The notes below the pieces were generated by a model. That model was given only the letters and a program-made list of their open reading frames with translations, was not told where the DNA came from and did not search any database. Shown here one piece after another: positions 12,430 to 25,439 of a DNA stretch of 64,000 nt (positions are counted from its first letter, which is position 1; each line of letters begins with the position of its first letter). The position numbers were made by a program, and so were the translations under genes. Source of the stretch: Sclerodactyla briareus. Taxonomy: Eukaryota; Echinodermata; Holothuroidea; Dendrochirotida; Sclerodactylidae. The stretch lies in contig JAODTK010005617.1 of the NCBI GenBank assembly GCA_026419785.1, positions 202,711 to 266,710 on the forward strand, written 5' to 3'.

Positions 12430-13700
12430 AACGTCTGGATAGCTGCGGAACGGAAAAATTCCTGTGGCGAATGCACTGCATGGTCTTCACCATCCACATT
12501 CATTGTTTGTTAACATGTTAAATTGATCTTTTACTGACATCTGTAAAACTATGAAATGGCTTGTTGAACATGTCTACACATGCCCTTGTAACAAATTTAG
12601 AGAATGGTTCAACGCCGGGGAAGGGCGGCGCAGCTTTGTCACCAACGATTACAAAAGATCCACAGGTTGGCTGCCAATCTTGTGGGGGACCGGGATGGAT
12701 TCTTAAAAGACAGAAGGAATGCCAGTAGAATTATATTCTTCAGAAAGCACGGCGTGATCTCTTGCCTCTTCGGTTGACCGACCTCCTTCCGCGCCCTCCC
12801 GTCCTTCCAGGCCCAACTCACTGTAACGCCTACAGACAAGCTAGCCGCAAACAAGGACTGTTATAAATACTCCTTCTGGCCAAAAAACTTGTTGACTGGA
12901 ATACATTGCCGCAGGAGAGGAGTATCCACCATCACAAATACCAGTCAAACTTCAAGATGCCGGGTATTGAGGATCTCAAGCAGATGAATCGGGACTGAGT
13001 TTCTTCCCGTGCATAACTGTTTCCTGTCAGTTGGATCCCACATGGAGCGTTGGACGTATCCCTACAGATACAGATACCGCATTAGCCTAATGTTTGTCAT
13101 CAGTGCCCAGCAAACAAAGTACCCAACTAACTCATTCCTAGGCCGTTATATAGCAATATGTACACAACAAAACTTGATGTGTACCCAGCACAACTTCCAT
13201 GACTGTAGGCCAGTTTTGGGGAACAGTGGGAACACACCAATTGGATCCACAATGGAGAGTCTAGCCAGCACCTACATCAAGAGAAGGTGATGAACGATCT
13301 TTCCCAAAGAACTGCCCCTGTTATCCCCACTTGCCTTATCAGCCACCTCAATGCTGACAGACGAATTAACAGTCCCCCTTCTACCAGCAGCCCGTCATGC
13401 AGTGGAGGGAGTATGGAAACAAACTACTCTAACAGGGAAGCCAATGGGAAGGCTTGGGTAGACAAATGTTCGGTAATTATTGGGATTTATTTTAAATTTT
13501 TTTTTTTTTTTTTTTTTCTTTAATACCTGTGCAATATTGTTTTTAGTCGGCCTAGACAGTGGCATGCTCCACCACCCACAAGTTCACCTGATCGCATGTA
13601 CGGTTTGGAAGTTAGAGTGAACGTGACGAACAAACGGTACGAACGAACGCCTCACGAACGGACGGAGGAGACATGATGATTGTAGAGCTGCCACCCGTAT
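12430..13700 (+). repeat. dispersed repeat family, copy 1
   Basis: Shares several separated blocks with 21290-22175: the GTAGCTGCGG...CATTGTTTGT stretch (12439-12590 against 21397-21540), ATTAGCCTAATGTTTGTCATCAGTGC (13081-13106), and the ACGAACGAACG-rich end with GAGACATGATGA (13590-13690 against 22060-22160). Gaps and insertions between blocks fit old mobile-element copies. A T-run lies at 13496-13518. No coding potential that I can defend. Confidence 0.6.
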
Positions 13701-15539
13701 TGCAGTCAACTAAATGGAATTGGTGGCGCCCTGCTGATTCTTATTTATTTTGTTTTAATCTATGGAAAAAAGAGAGGGCGATTGGTAAGAAGAAAATGCC
13801 ACATGTGGGCTACACGAACCGTCTCGCGCGATTTTTTAGTGGTCGTTTTGCAATGGGCGGATACAGGGGGAGACGGACTAGGGGCACGATTTCGACCCCT
13901 CAGGGAAATGCGCCCCTCAGCTTGCCCCTCGGGGGTGGGGGGGGGGGGGGGGGACCCAGAATTCTTATGTTGCCATATGAACAAGAAGAGGTGAATTTAT
14001 GACAATTTCATTATCAGTGTATTCTGAATAAATCTCGCGCTGCGCGCGAATAGGCGACTGGGTGTCTGTGGTATCTCCATTATTCAGAACTGAGCCACAA
14101 ACAATGATGCGAAACGTCGAATGACGATATATAATATAATTCCAGGTCCCAAGACGCACACTATAATTCTATTTATAACTTTTACAGCCGGAGTTGTATG
14201 TTTGCAGACTGTAGTGACCGAAAGTGAAGGTGGGCGTTGACAGCCGTCGAGTTGGTTGGGAGTGTGATTCCATGACAGTCACTCCCATGGTTATACTAAC
14301 ATCAAGGGTTAATTAGTTAGGCAGGCAGAGGGCAAATAGAGAGAGTAGCTGCTACAGGGAAATGAAGAACTAGACCAACAAAGGGGCGAAAAAATGGAAA
14401 TAGTTGGATTGAATGGGGGAAGGAAAAGACTTGAACCGCCGAATGGTGGCCCGAATACCTGGATTCATTCCACCACCAGCCTGATACCCAGGAACTTGCC
14501 TCTCCGGCGTACAAGAATATTGACGAAAAAAATCATGAGATAACTTTTCCCTGGATGAAAATCTTGGGCACATAATAATGATATGGAACAGCTTCAAATG
14601 GCTTAGGAAGTGTGGATTGCGGGTTACTTTAAGAAGGGGATGCAGTTGTTTTCCAAAATGGAACAATTGAACGCATGCGCAGCATGATTTGAGTGGACTT
14701 TTGTCAGACCTGAAGATATGACAAAATACTGTCCCGAAAATTATACGGGAGGATGTATTGAGGTATAGCTAATCACACTAATTGTTTAGAGAAGTTTTTT
14801 TTGTGAGGGCGCTGTTGTAACACACGAGATGATAGGTCCTGACTCTTGCCACCGCTCTTATTTACAAATTCGATAATTTTTCTATGGTTGTTAATGTTAA
14901 CTTTCACTTATGTCTTATCTGATAAATTTATTTTCCTATTGATGATTGTTCATATTTATATGGAATAACAAACAATCGTATTGGTACTGCCCGCACGTTA
15001 TATATATGTATATGAAAACAATGACTGGACATCAATGATTGAAAATCATCCAAGTGATCAGCGTCCACAGAAGAATCAAAGAAAACAACGCTGTGAAGGT
15101 AATTTTTATTCTATACAGGAACAATGGCAGGAAAATAACAAGCTGTATTGAAGGGTCAGTGATACAGAGAAGCACAACCCCACATTCGACTGCGCATGCG
15201 TAGCACAAGAAATAAGAATAAGAGGCATTCACAGTGTCAAAGAATGTTTCGTCGTATACATGTTACCACGAACAAGTTGAACCAAGGCTACGACCCAGTG
15301 GGCTCGCCTGATTGCGATAATCAGTGGTTTCTTCTATCAGCAATATGCAAAACAATTATAAGACATTCTATGTGATGCTTCCAGATTTTGGTATTAGCAT
15401 TTAAATATATCGTTTATCTCATTTATTTAAAATGAAGCAGCTACTAATCAGTGAACAATTTTCAAATTATTAGGATGAATTATTGACAAAAGGAGAGTGG
15501 GGAAAGTGACTTATACATTGCCTAAAATTATGCAAATAA
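13701..15539. other. no gene; G-run and small hairpin
   Basis: A G-run follows CCCCTCGGGGG near 13928-13953. A 7-bp stem GGGAGTG...CACTCCC spans 14258-14286. Otherwise AT-rich with no supported feature. Confidence 0.4.
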
Positions 15540-16165
15540 TTAGCACAATACTCAAGTCCATTGACTAAATACCTCAGGATCAAATAATGTACACATAATA
15601 CTTCTTTTCATGGGAATCCACAAACTTGAACATTTGCATGAATTAGCAAATTATCCACACTGAATCACCGCCCATTGACTCGATTCACTTTTTGACAAAT
15701 TTGGGGACTAAAGATAGATCATACCTCAAGCTTTCATGAACATCGAACCCACTTTTTTGGAAGAACTACGCCAAATATACACACTGAATGACCGACATCC
15801 AGTCTACAGGTATGTTAAAAATGTTGGAGAATAAGGTAAGGCCATACCAACCAGTTTCATGAAAATCCAGCAAATCTTAAATAAAATATATAAATTTTGC
15901 TAATTGTGCAAATTTAGACATTTTGATGACCTCCAGTTGACCCGAATCCACGAAAATTGTGTGGTACTGAAGTAACCCATATTCACAAAGTTTCATGAAA
16001 ACCCGAAGAACATTGTAATTTTGCATGAATTATGCAAATTAGACACATTGAATGACCTCTTTGAACCGAATCTTGGTAAAAGTTTCAGAACTGAAGGTGA
16101 TCAATATTCACCAGTTTCGTGAAAATCCGACAAACTTTCAAATTTCCACATAAATTGAAGTTCAA
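15540..16165 (+). repeat. degenerate tandem repeat, ~120-140-bp unit
   Basis: Units share GTTTCATGAAAATCC followed by TGCATGAATTATGCAAATTAGACACATTGAATGACCTC. The GTTTCATGAAAATCC positions are near 15610, 15733, 15862, 15998 and 16118. The same family, reversed, fills 45370-45930 and 49390-50720, and it occurs forward in the tails at 33210-33640 and 37900-38360. Confidence 0.8.
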
Positions 16166-17571
16166 TTAGATGACTAATTGATCATTTTTCACACTTGAAA
16201 TCTAATCATCCATCCCTTATATCCCTCATCTTATGATGTGTACAAAAAACCAAGTTCACCTATGTGCCAAACCAAGTCACCTAGCCCTACATAGTTCCTC
16301 CGTACTCTTGCTCATGAGCCTAACAATAAAATTACATAAATAAAATAGGCTAATTGCCCTACTTAACTAGGCGCCTTATGTCCCAAAATCTAATCAGTCG
16401 TGTACACCCAAACCCCAACACTCATACACAATTCATCAAAATCCGTCTTACTGTTCAAGAGAACTCTGCTCACGAGCAAGTGGAACACCACAACACACAT
16501 CATACACACACACACATATACACACACCAAGTGATCGCTAGTCTTTCTAATGGAGCCTAGTCTTAAGAAAAAATTTTTGAAAAGGCAAATATCGTATCGT
16601 CACTAGGCCCAAATAGACATTATTATCATTAGTATAATGGTTAGACAACAGAAAACAAATAAAATTTTTGGAGTACTTTCCCGGAGATATTGACAACTTT
16701 TATGCATTTAAATTGGATCACAAGAGCTTGGTGGATGTTTATATAAAACAATTTACATTAATGCAACTAATCAAGGTGAAATTAGATGCCTATCCAGTAA
16801 AATTACCACCATGAGGTAGAAATTATGATTGATGTCAATGACTCACATAAATGAACCAATTTAGAGCTAGCTGGTTGGACAATTTCCATTATGACCTCCA
16901 TACAACAACCTACAATAATTATATAATTAACTATTATGTAAGGCGGATTTAAAAATTGTATATAGGCAAATAAATATTACACACTAATTTATATTTTACT
17001 AAGATGTGGCCTCTTGGAAATGCCCCACTTGAGGAAAGGTTTTTGAAAGATATTGTCATGCCACCAACAGCTAATGTCTCATTCATTGGGGCGGGACATT
17101 TGTTTCCTACAGAATATGCACAAGCTGTTTCACAATTAACTTTACCAAAAGTTCACCACAAAGAAATTCTCTTTGAATTATATATTAGAATAACCTAACG
17201 GCATCACCAATTATATCACACACATTATTTCCACATATTTTCCTCAATTACTTAATCTCACCGACTTCAGGAGGCATGTTGCGATTTTTTTTCTCAAAAT
17301 AATGTCTACCAATACTCATTTAATAATACTGGTCGTTTGTGGAGTTGTTGATCATATAACAAATTGACAATTTCAATTATGCCTCTGAGATGAAGTGATT
17401 TCTGTCCAGTACACTGTCACCTTTTCCTTTATTTAAATATGAAGCCTCTGCTCTGCATGGATTTTTCTCTGACTGAACTGGGGTCGTCGTTTTACAGCAA
17501 TAATATGAATTGAATCATTTCCTCACTAAAAGGAAAGGCAACTACAACCAACAATTCATCAAGAAGGGCAG
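16166..17571. other. no gene; short CA-rich tract
   Basis: CA-rich microsatellite near 16490-16528. A 64-codon open frame at 17004-17198 looks protein-like but has no family motif and no clear splice borders. Confidence 0.4.
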
Positions 17572-18529
17572 CTACTCATCAAAGTTTGCATGGCCATTAG
17601 TCATATCAGCTGTTGTGGCCTGCCCTGGCCACGTATCCCAGCTGACATACCAACACGAAAAACAAGAACAACACCTCAATGTGAAACCTGTCAGGTCTGT
17701 GTACTGCCGACTACGCTTCGCCTCTTGAGCGAGTTCCATGGCCTTGGCATAAACGTGGTCATCGCCACAGAGAACACGCGTCTGGACTTCTATTTCAGTC
17801 TCGCACCCATTTAGCACCAGGGGGTCATAGTGAATGTTGGGTCGTAGATGAGGTAGATGCAGTTCTTGTAGGAACGTTCCTCGGCCTAACCTGTCCACTC
17901 TCAGAGACTGCTTGTTCAACTACTTATCACGATCTGTAGAACTTCGGCAAGATGGCGATCTCAATGGCACCGCCCATGAGTCTGGGTTTCTAATCCAGAC
18001 AGTACTCCGCCAGTGCCCTTCCCCAGACGGCTTCTGTGTACTTCGGTTGGGGTCCGACTTCAGACAACATGAGGCGATCAGGTCCCCTCCGTTCCGGTGA
18101 CCCTGTTTTGGGTCCTGTTCTCACACCTCCCTCCATCAGCAGATCTATGCTCCGGAAGAGGCATGATTGTCAGCGGGCACGACCTTCCTCGTCAGGACTC
18201 CCCCTTCTCGGAGGGTATGAACCAGCACCGAGGAGAGGTTGGAAGTCTCTGGTCACCACCGCAGGGCATTTTCTCCTCCTCGACTATGAAGGTGTCCCCC
18301 GTACGGATGGAAGCCTCGACAGCTTTGTCTGGTGGTCTGAAATATCCACATTGCTAGGAGGAAATCCGTGCAGCAACTTCAAACTACCAGGTAGTTATCT
18401 TGGTCAGTTCTGGATCTTATCCAAGAGGTGGCCAATGGTGGACAGGGAAGTTAGTTCCCCCTCAATCGCAGTTTCCCTCCTGTGCTTGGATCCGAGGAGG
18501 AAGGTTTTGCAGTCGACATTTCCTGGCAT
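17572..18529 (-). pseudogene. YOD1-like: OTU1/YOD1-type deubiquitinase, intronless, frameshifted
   Basis: OTU1/YOD1 removes ubiquitin from substrates of the p97/VCP ATPase in ER-associated degradation. All three parts of the family are visible in order on the minus strand. A UBX-like N-terminus has LSTIGHLLDKIQ (about 18440-18400), GFPPSNVDIS and GDTFIVEEEKMP (about 18370-18250). The OTU domain has VLTRKVVPADN (18198-18166), then CLFRSIDLLMEGGV with the catalytic Cys codon at 18163-18161, WIRNPDSW (17997-17974), GGAIEIAIL, LRVDR and IHYDPL with the catalytic His at 17832-17830. A C-terminal zinc finger begins FTLRCCSC and ends NGHANFDE, with stop at 17574-17572. The span of 958 bp fits the usual 300-350 residues. 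Reading needs at least six frame changes, mostly single missing bases (for example one base between the Asn and Cys codons, one G in TGGG before GGAIE). Start taken at ATG 18529. Either a retrocopy or a real intronless gene with sequence errors. Confidence 0.9.
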
Positions 18530-18588
18530 AATATATAAAACATTTAATGATTAGATATATATATAGTATAAATAAAATATATATGAGT

Positions 18589-18614
18589 TATACAAGTTAT
18601 AAATAACTTGTATA
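18589..18614. repeat. perfect 12-bp inverted repeat
   Basis: TATACAAGTTAT, two bases, then ATAACTTGTATA, in AT-rich sequence about 60 bp upstream of the OTU1 start codon. Could be a weak hairpin or chance in AT-rich DNA. Confidence 0.6.
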
Positions 18615-19149
18615 TGGAACCCTTCCCCTTCAAAGAGTTGAGATGCTACAATTTCAACTTTTGAAACAATGTTGAAATGCTGACACTTGGGTCTATTTGA
18701 ACTTGTGAGTAAGAAAATGTTGAACATAAACTAGCTTCATAGGTGGGGTGCCATTGTGTTAGAAAGATATTCAAGATGTATTGGATAGAAAACATGGTAT
18801 ATCTTTTGCATAATACAGTTCCCGTAGTCACAATCAGGATGAATAAAAATAGGTTTCTCAGCTCATCAGCCTCTCTGATTGGTTTATGATGTGTCATTTT
18901 TTGCAATGTACATTCACCCTATTATATTGTCAGTGGAAATATTCTTAACGTTCTATTTTTGGTTTTCCAATAATTACTGAATCAGAGGGCCAAATCTGGG
19001 AGACGAACAGAACAAATTTATCTGTTTTTTTTCCTAGTAAATCAGGGGACAATGATATTATTTGTGGTTATAGTGAATAATATATGAGGTCATGCAAGAT
19101 GTTTTCAGCCTAAAATAAGCAAATAGATGAGCAACTACCTATTAGATTA
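18615..19149. other. no feature seen
   Basis: AT-rich upstream flank of the OTU1-like gene. A minus-strand open frame at 18646-18906 has no recognisable motif. Confidence 0.4.
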
Positions 19150-19700
19150 GGCAATTTGCATCTAGGGGCATGGACAGGACACAATGTTTTTTCTATAAGT
19201 AACTCAGATTAGAGAAATGAGATTGATAAGAATCAGTTTGAAATGTCTTTAGCTTTTTAGCACCTTTGCTACTTTTTCATGAAGCGGGATAGCTTGAATG
19301 AGCTCAGAATTTTATGAGAAATTATTGCTCTATTACTTGGTGGTTGGGACGGACGGGGGTACGGATAGGACACTGAACCTATTTTGATCTCTAGTTTTCA
19401 GAAAATAAAACATACGACTCATTGTCAATATATGTGAATGAAAAAGATCTTCATTGCAGGGTCCCGTTTTAGTGTTGCACAATGGGTACGGATAGGACAA
19501 GCCAATTTTCCTGTGACTGCACCATTTAAACTTTTCTCATGAATGGGATGGAATGCTGAAACTTATGCTATGTTAGATGGTTACTCACATTTATCATAAA
19601 TTGAATGAATGGCTTTAATGTTCAATTGTACCACTCCAGTTTTGAGAGTTTGGGTACGACAAGGGCAAGGGGTATGGATGGACAAATTGATTGTTTTGTT
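19150..19700 (+). repeat. degenerate tandem repeat with TACGGATAGGACA
   Basis: GGGTACGGATAGGACA or close variants occur near 19165, 19353, 19486 and 19669. They are accompanied by CATGAA(G/T)GGGAT and TTTTCAGCAC-like sequence, giving a unit of roughly 130-190 bp. Confidence 0.6.
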
Positions 19701-21289
19701 TCTATTTCCAGCGCAAATCGGCATGGATAATTTGTTAATTTTATAGTGGTTTAATATTATATTCAGAGGTTGTGTAATGCTCAACACATGATGCTAGAAG
19801 TTCAACAAATCTTGTTCAGTTTTAGTGTTTCAAAAGAGGGTACTAAACAGACGAACATTAGGGACTGCTACTGTTATGGTCATTACTAATCCCCAAATCT
19901 GTAGAATTTGGTTTTATACACATGAAATAATAAGTCAGTGTAAATGGCCCACTTAGCTTGGAGATTGCACTCATGTACTCATGAGGTGAATGCCCTGGGC
20001 AACCTGCCGCTGGGCCCCTGGGGCTTTTGATTCCATTACATACATGAAGAGGTAGAGATTCATGTTTGTCATATGCATGTCTTTGTACCCATTGTGAGAG
20101 AACGCGATGAGCTGAGAAGGGACCAGTATCTGAATTATGTTTCAGAGCATAGGTATTGGTTCTACGATGCAAAACCACAGGATCGAAATGGGTATCTCAG
20201 AGTCCAGGGGATGACTTTTCAAAGAAAGAGTCCCCTGGTCTGTGGAAGCGTCACTGGACGCAGTGGTTATTTTGGTAGGACCAGGGGCTCTGATCACTCA
20301 ACCTCTGTATCGAGTAGACCAGGGCTGTCAATGAAAAATCAAACCCCAGAGGCTACAAAACTTAGCTCACATGCATTACTTCCATACACTGAACTGTCAG
20401 TCTGCCAACACACCATTGAAATAGTCCTTGCTGGGCATTTATTAGTTAGGGCCCCCAGAAATGTACCAAATGAAGACCCCGAGGCTTTTTGTCCCCCCAA
20501 AATAGCCCCTGGTTCATACAATTCAGTAGAACATGGGGTTATTGATGTTTTTTAGGGGGCTGATATGGCCCCTGGGGCCCCCTAATTGCACCTGCAAAAC
20601 AAGGTCGAAATGGGATATCTTCATAGAAAAAAGTCATCCACCGACAATATGAATGGCTGCAGTAGAACTAGTCTTTGGTCTTTTGCAATACTCACAGTCT
20701 CATATAGTGGGTTCTCTCATGAAACAAACTTAGTTTTAGAATTATATGATTTTCACCATCATAATATCCTCCAACGTCTGTACATGCAGATCCAATTTCA
20801 AGTGTTTGGTTTCTCCCATTTCCCGCTGATGTTTGGGAATGAGAATTTGGTAATGCAATGGGAATATGGAGTGTGTATGAAGTGTACGAGATCTGTTTCT
20901 AGATTGGGCCAAATATGTACCACAGGAGGGGTGAAATACTTATGAGAGGGGGGGCAGAAAAAGTGCTTCAAACAGTTGTAACTTGTGGAACATTCCCTTG
21001 GAATTAGTAATTTGCAATGATTGGAGTTCGCAGAACTTTGAAATGAGATAGAATAAAAAAAAACATTGATTGAATAACCATTTTTTTTTAAATCATTTGA
21101 TTTGAATTGAAGATTTTGGCTAAATCAATGATTCAAACAATGTGATTTAAACAAAAACCCTAATTTCATCATTCCTGGACGGATTTTGGGACAGAATTTG
21201 TTCTTTAGTGGCAGTAGAGTATAGCACTGGACTTTCGAATATGTGATATTTTGTTCATAACCTTTCACTGGAGAAAATTGACTTTCACT
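19701..21289. other. no gene; CCCCTGGG-rich stretch
   Basis: Repeated CCCCTGGGGC and CCAGGGG motifs (19995-20580) and a repeated AAACCACAGGATCGAAATGG / AAACAAGGTCGAAATGG pair near 20175 and 20597 suggest an old repeat. The 160-codon open frame at 20073-20555 lies across these motifs and has no family signature, so I do not call it a gene. Confidence 0.4.
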
Positions 21290-22175
21290 GCCGAGAGACC
21301 AAAACTGCCCCTCTGAAGTAATCAGCAGGCATCAAAACTATCCCACAGTACACTGCAACATGCTATTTGCAAAACAAGTGAAGTCGGAACGTCTTGGTAG
21401 CTGCGGCCAAGCAAAACTCTCGTGCAAATCACTGCATTTTTTTTTTGCGCCATACATTGATTGTTTGTCACATTCAACTGACTCTACTGACATCTGTAAT
21501 AACCATGGTAATGACTGGAAAACATGTCTACCACATTAGCCTAATCTTTGCTATCAGTGCACTTCCTAAGCCTGTGGCAGTGAACGTGGAAACACACTTT
21601 CCCACAGAATGATATCTAAATTGTTTGACACTCATCGTTATAGTTGAACCACTCCACAAGTTACCATCAAACGCATTTTGGGGGGGGGGAGTGTCGCAAG
21701 CCCCCATTTCTAAGGCACCATGAGGAATTTGACCAAGAGATGTAATGTAAACAATCCTGTGGAGGCAGGGTCTATGTCACTAGGGCGAGAAGCGATGAAA
21801 GACAAATCATCACCACCCTGGACAATAGGTTTTCTTGTCAACTATTCTGCAGAACTGGACCTTCTGAAGATAAAGGTAAACACGCTCAGCAAGGATGGAG
21901 TAATGTAAACAAAACGTGTCTGGCAGCAGGTGAGCTCAAAAATAAAGTTTGATTTTGGGTATTATTTGATTTTATTAAAATCTAATAACATGCGAACATA
22001 AATGTAGCTAAGGCCTAGCCAGTAGCAAGCTTCATCCCCCCCCCCCAAGTTTTCAACCTGATCGCATTATGGTAGTAGTTATGAATGAACGTGACGAACA
22101 GAAGGGACGAACGAACGGACCAACGAACGACGGAGTAGACATGATGAGACTTGTAGAGCTGCTCTCCCGCATCTA
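21290..22175 (+). repeat. dispersed repeat family, copy 2
   Basis: Second copy of the 12430-13700 family. Its first block, AAAACTGCCCC...CAACATGCTATTTGC (21299-21372), recurs at 39300-39370. A plus-strand frame at 21720-21908 (LDLLKIKVNTLSKDGV at its end) may be a residual element protein but is unrecognised. Confidence 0.6.
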
Positions 22176-23604
22176 AAAAGCTTGTAGGGTTTGGACTTGG
22201 AGTGAAAACTACATCAGTAGTCCTACGTAAACACTGTACGGTGAGTCTGGCGTGGAAGTTAATGAACCTACATTTAGCCTAGTCATTGATCATTCCCTAA
22301 TATTATACAGTAAGTTGCATGTGAATGTGGAGGTTGAGCGAGCGGCTGTACCACACAGTCCTTTTCAAGGACTATGATGGGGGGTCCCAAATTTCGCTTA
22401 CATTTAATCACATTTGCCACCGGCGTCTTGTTTGAATACATGGCCTAGAAAGAAACTCACAATTGTGGTCCTGGTTATTTTTGCATCTTTCATCATTCAG
22501 TCTGGTATCACCGTCGTAACCCAATTACAGAGGTTTGTCCTCCGGCTGGGAAGTTGGCGGGCATTTCCGAGATACGCATAAAACCCAATTAGGGTCCGAA
22601 TTTCCCGTTACCAATACGAAGGCACTATTCTCTTATAAACCCATCTGAATTATAAATCCTGGGCTCTATAAAGAGTCAAGACTTCGGCTTCTCACATGGA
22701 AAACCAAGTTGTCCACAATAATATAGAACGACAATAAATATGCATGGAGAGGTGACTGTAACAAATCGGTTAGTTAAAATTTAACGGCGTCCTCTTGGCC
22801 CGTCACGGTGAATAGAGCGTGCAGTCCGCGTCGTTCAAAATATTCCATGCGTATCGTTAGCTCATCAGCGCGCTTCAGTTCCAAACACGCGCAAAGCTAG
22901 CATCCATTTACGCGAAAACTGCTGTAACGAAATTCGGTCCACACGAAATTTGGACCCTTTCCCATACATTTACCTAGCCTAGGCCTAGGTTACGGCAACA
23001 AAAATTCGGATGATGGAAACATACGCAGCGGTTAGTCCTAAGTTAAGAGTAAACACCACACAACTGTAAACCTGCGAAGTCTTGCGAAAAGTAGTTTTGT
23101 CATGAAATTTACGTTCTTACGCCTGTCTTTGTCTGTTGTTGTTTTGTTGTTTATTGCTGCGACCTCTTTTTGCAGGTCTTCGAACAACAGTTTTCAGCCC
23201 ACAGTTTTTTTTGTCTTCTGACATCAGTATTCGGCCATACCATATCACACACAGCACCAAATGTTTTTCATAATAACATTGAGAAACCTTAAAACACAGC
23301 TTAAAATAACTGTTTCCTAATATCACTTGTTTCCGTAACAAAGTGGTAAAATAAAAGAGGAATGGAGTGTTATTGAAAATATTGCCGAACCACAGTTTCC
23401 CATTGTGATTCGATTCTTCGAAGAACTCTAGAAAAAAAATTCACGACATTGGAGACCACAAATATTCATAATTTACTGGAAATCTTCTCTTCGAAAAATA
23501 CAATCAAATGTAATAGCGCCCTCTCACGACCAGAAAAAAACAGGCAGGATAATTTCGCACAAACTGGGTGATTTTCGGCGATGGAAGGCAGATGCGGAGA
23601 CAGA
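22176..23604. other. no confident feature
   Basis: Some CpG-containing sequence at 22780-22990, but no promoter or coding motif I can support. Confidence 0.4.
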
Positions 23605-24560
23605 GGGTCAATCCATCTCAGAAGGTGGGGGGGGGGAACATGATCAAAGTGGGGGGGACGTGACTCGACGCCAAAAAAAAAATTACGTGTAAAAATGAAA
23701 GTCAAGGGAGCATCCTAAAAATGTGGGGGGGACACGTCCCCGTCCCCCCCTCCCAGGTTGACGCCCATGGCCGGAGGGACCGTATTCACAGACGAGCTTC
23801 TGTGACAGTGCGATACCACTTTCGTAAGGGAAGGGGAACCATCAAAGCATCCCGGGCCCCGTGTCATACAGTGCTCGGGAGTTATTGGGAGAATGGTGAG
23901 AGTCACATGTCTTACTCTGTAACACTCCCGTACCAACACGTTGGGCAGCGTAATGGCAATGAAGTAGTCAGTGCAAGGCCGGCGCAACCACACATTGAGC
24001 TGCGATGGGGAAGGGGGAGGGGCAAAGCACATTGACAATTTGGGGGGTCTGGGGTCACCACTATCGACCTCGCCCCAGTTGTTTTGTCCTCGATTCAGCA
24101 AAGTTAAAAAACTGGAGGGACTTCTTGTTACCAGTATAGTTGGTAATTACTTCATTGGACTGTTGAGATCTGTCAGGTCGCAGAGAAAATAGAGGACGTA
24201 CATGATATATCCTTCCAATGGTCATCAACCCAAAGTCGTCGATCGAATGCGTGCCCGCACAAATTCCGACTAACCCCCAAGCCCCCCCCCCCCCCCTTGG
24301 GGGGGGGGGAAAAGCCTGACCCCTACCTCGTGCCGCTGATTTCCCCACTATGGCTGTCGAACATTGTTTGATTATCCCCCATGACCTACTTGACTGCAAC
24401 CGTATCCTGCCAGCCCCCATCCTGGCCGAAGCGCAGAAGAGGGACCGGAGCTGAAACCTCGCTCGCTGGATGCCCCCTCTCCCACATATCCTATGGCAAT
24501 AAGGGTAAAACCAGACGCAGATCCAAGGGGCCGGGGGGGGGGGGAGGCTTTTCCGGCTTC
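23605..24560. repeat. poly-G/poly-C rich segment with hairpin
   Basis: Several G or C runs of 8-15 (about 23627, 23651, 23724, 24282-24309, 24527-24543). At 24282-24309 a C15 run, TT and a G11 run make a perfect snap-back. CGTCCCCCC and GGGGGGGAC around 23724-23750, next to GGTTGACGCCCATG, look like the end of an old DNA transposon, but no partner end was found. Confidence 0.55.
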
Positions 24561-25439
24561 AGTCAGGATATGCCATTCTTTTGACGTGTCTGACCCATTT
24601 TGTGAATTAGGCGGTGAAAATCGGTCAACTTGATCATAACTTATATTTTTCACCTGTCTAGATTTTTATATTAGTCTTTTCAGATTCTTTGCAATCGATG
24701 GCCACGGTTCTACCTGTCTGGATGTCAATTCCATAGACCGTCTGTTTTATGATGCATCGAATTATATGAATCGTCTTGAGTCCAAACAGTGCTGACCAAA
24801 ATCACGATAAAATTTTGTGTTGTTGGGGGTTGGGTGTGTGAGTGTGTGTTGTGTGTGTGTGCGTGCATGTATGTGTTGTGTGTGCGTGTCTGTCTCTCTC
24901 CTCTCTGTGTGTACACCCTGTCGCACGACATCTGAACGACGCAACTTCTCAAGTTCAATTATTCACGTGTGAGAGACTCCATTGTTTTAGTGATCATTCA
25001 AAGCCACGACAGGGCAAAGTTTGAAAAAACCTTGTCAGCACGATACTATGATAGCAAGTCACTATTAAGTTATCATTAGTATGTGGGTTGCACATATGGT
25101 GAGGATGACCCCTATTGTTTCTTAGTTGTCAGGTTAAGGTCATCAATTATAGTAACTCACTAAAAATCCTGTTGACAAAGTGCGAACCGAACAAATAAGA
25201 TAAAACCTACAACTGTAGCTGTTGACTGTGTAACCAGTTTTGAATTTGAAAGTCATGATTGCCAGTTGCCAATTTTCCTGTCAAATAACCTAGGTACTGA
25301 CTACACTAGGTGAAATATTAATAAATTTACATTATTACTTTGACTCATTCCATGAACCTTTTGTAAATGTTCATCAGATTTCATTACCCTAATTCAATTC
25401 CTGAATATGCGCAGTCCTGTCTATAACTTCAGCCGGGGG
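24561..25439. other. TG microsatellite and one lone repeat unit
   Basis: An interrupted TG/TGTC tract at 24832-24910, then a single diverged copy of the AGGTCA family at about 25075-25200 (GTATGTGGGTTGCACATATGG, CCCTATTGTTTC, TTAAGGTCATC). No coding signal. Confidence 0.6.

Noticed and set aside
18036-18554. 172-codon plus-strand open frame, the longest in the window
   Set aside because: Antisense shadow of the OTU1-type gene, which has recognisable domains on the minus strand.
20073-20555. 160-codon open frame
   Set aside because: Crosses CCCCTGGG repeat motifs and shows no family signature or splice support.
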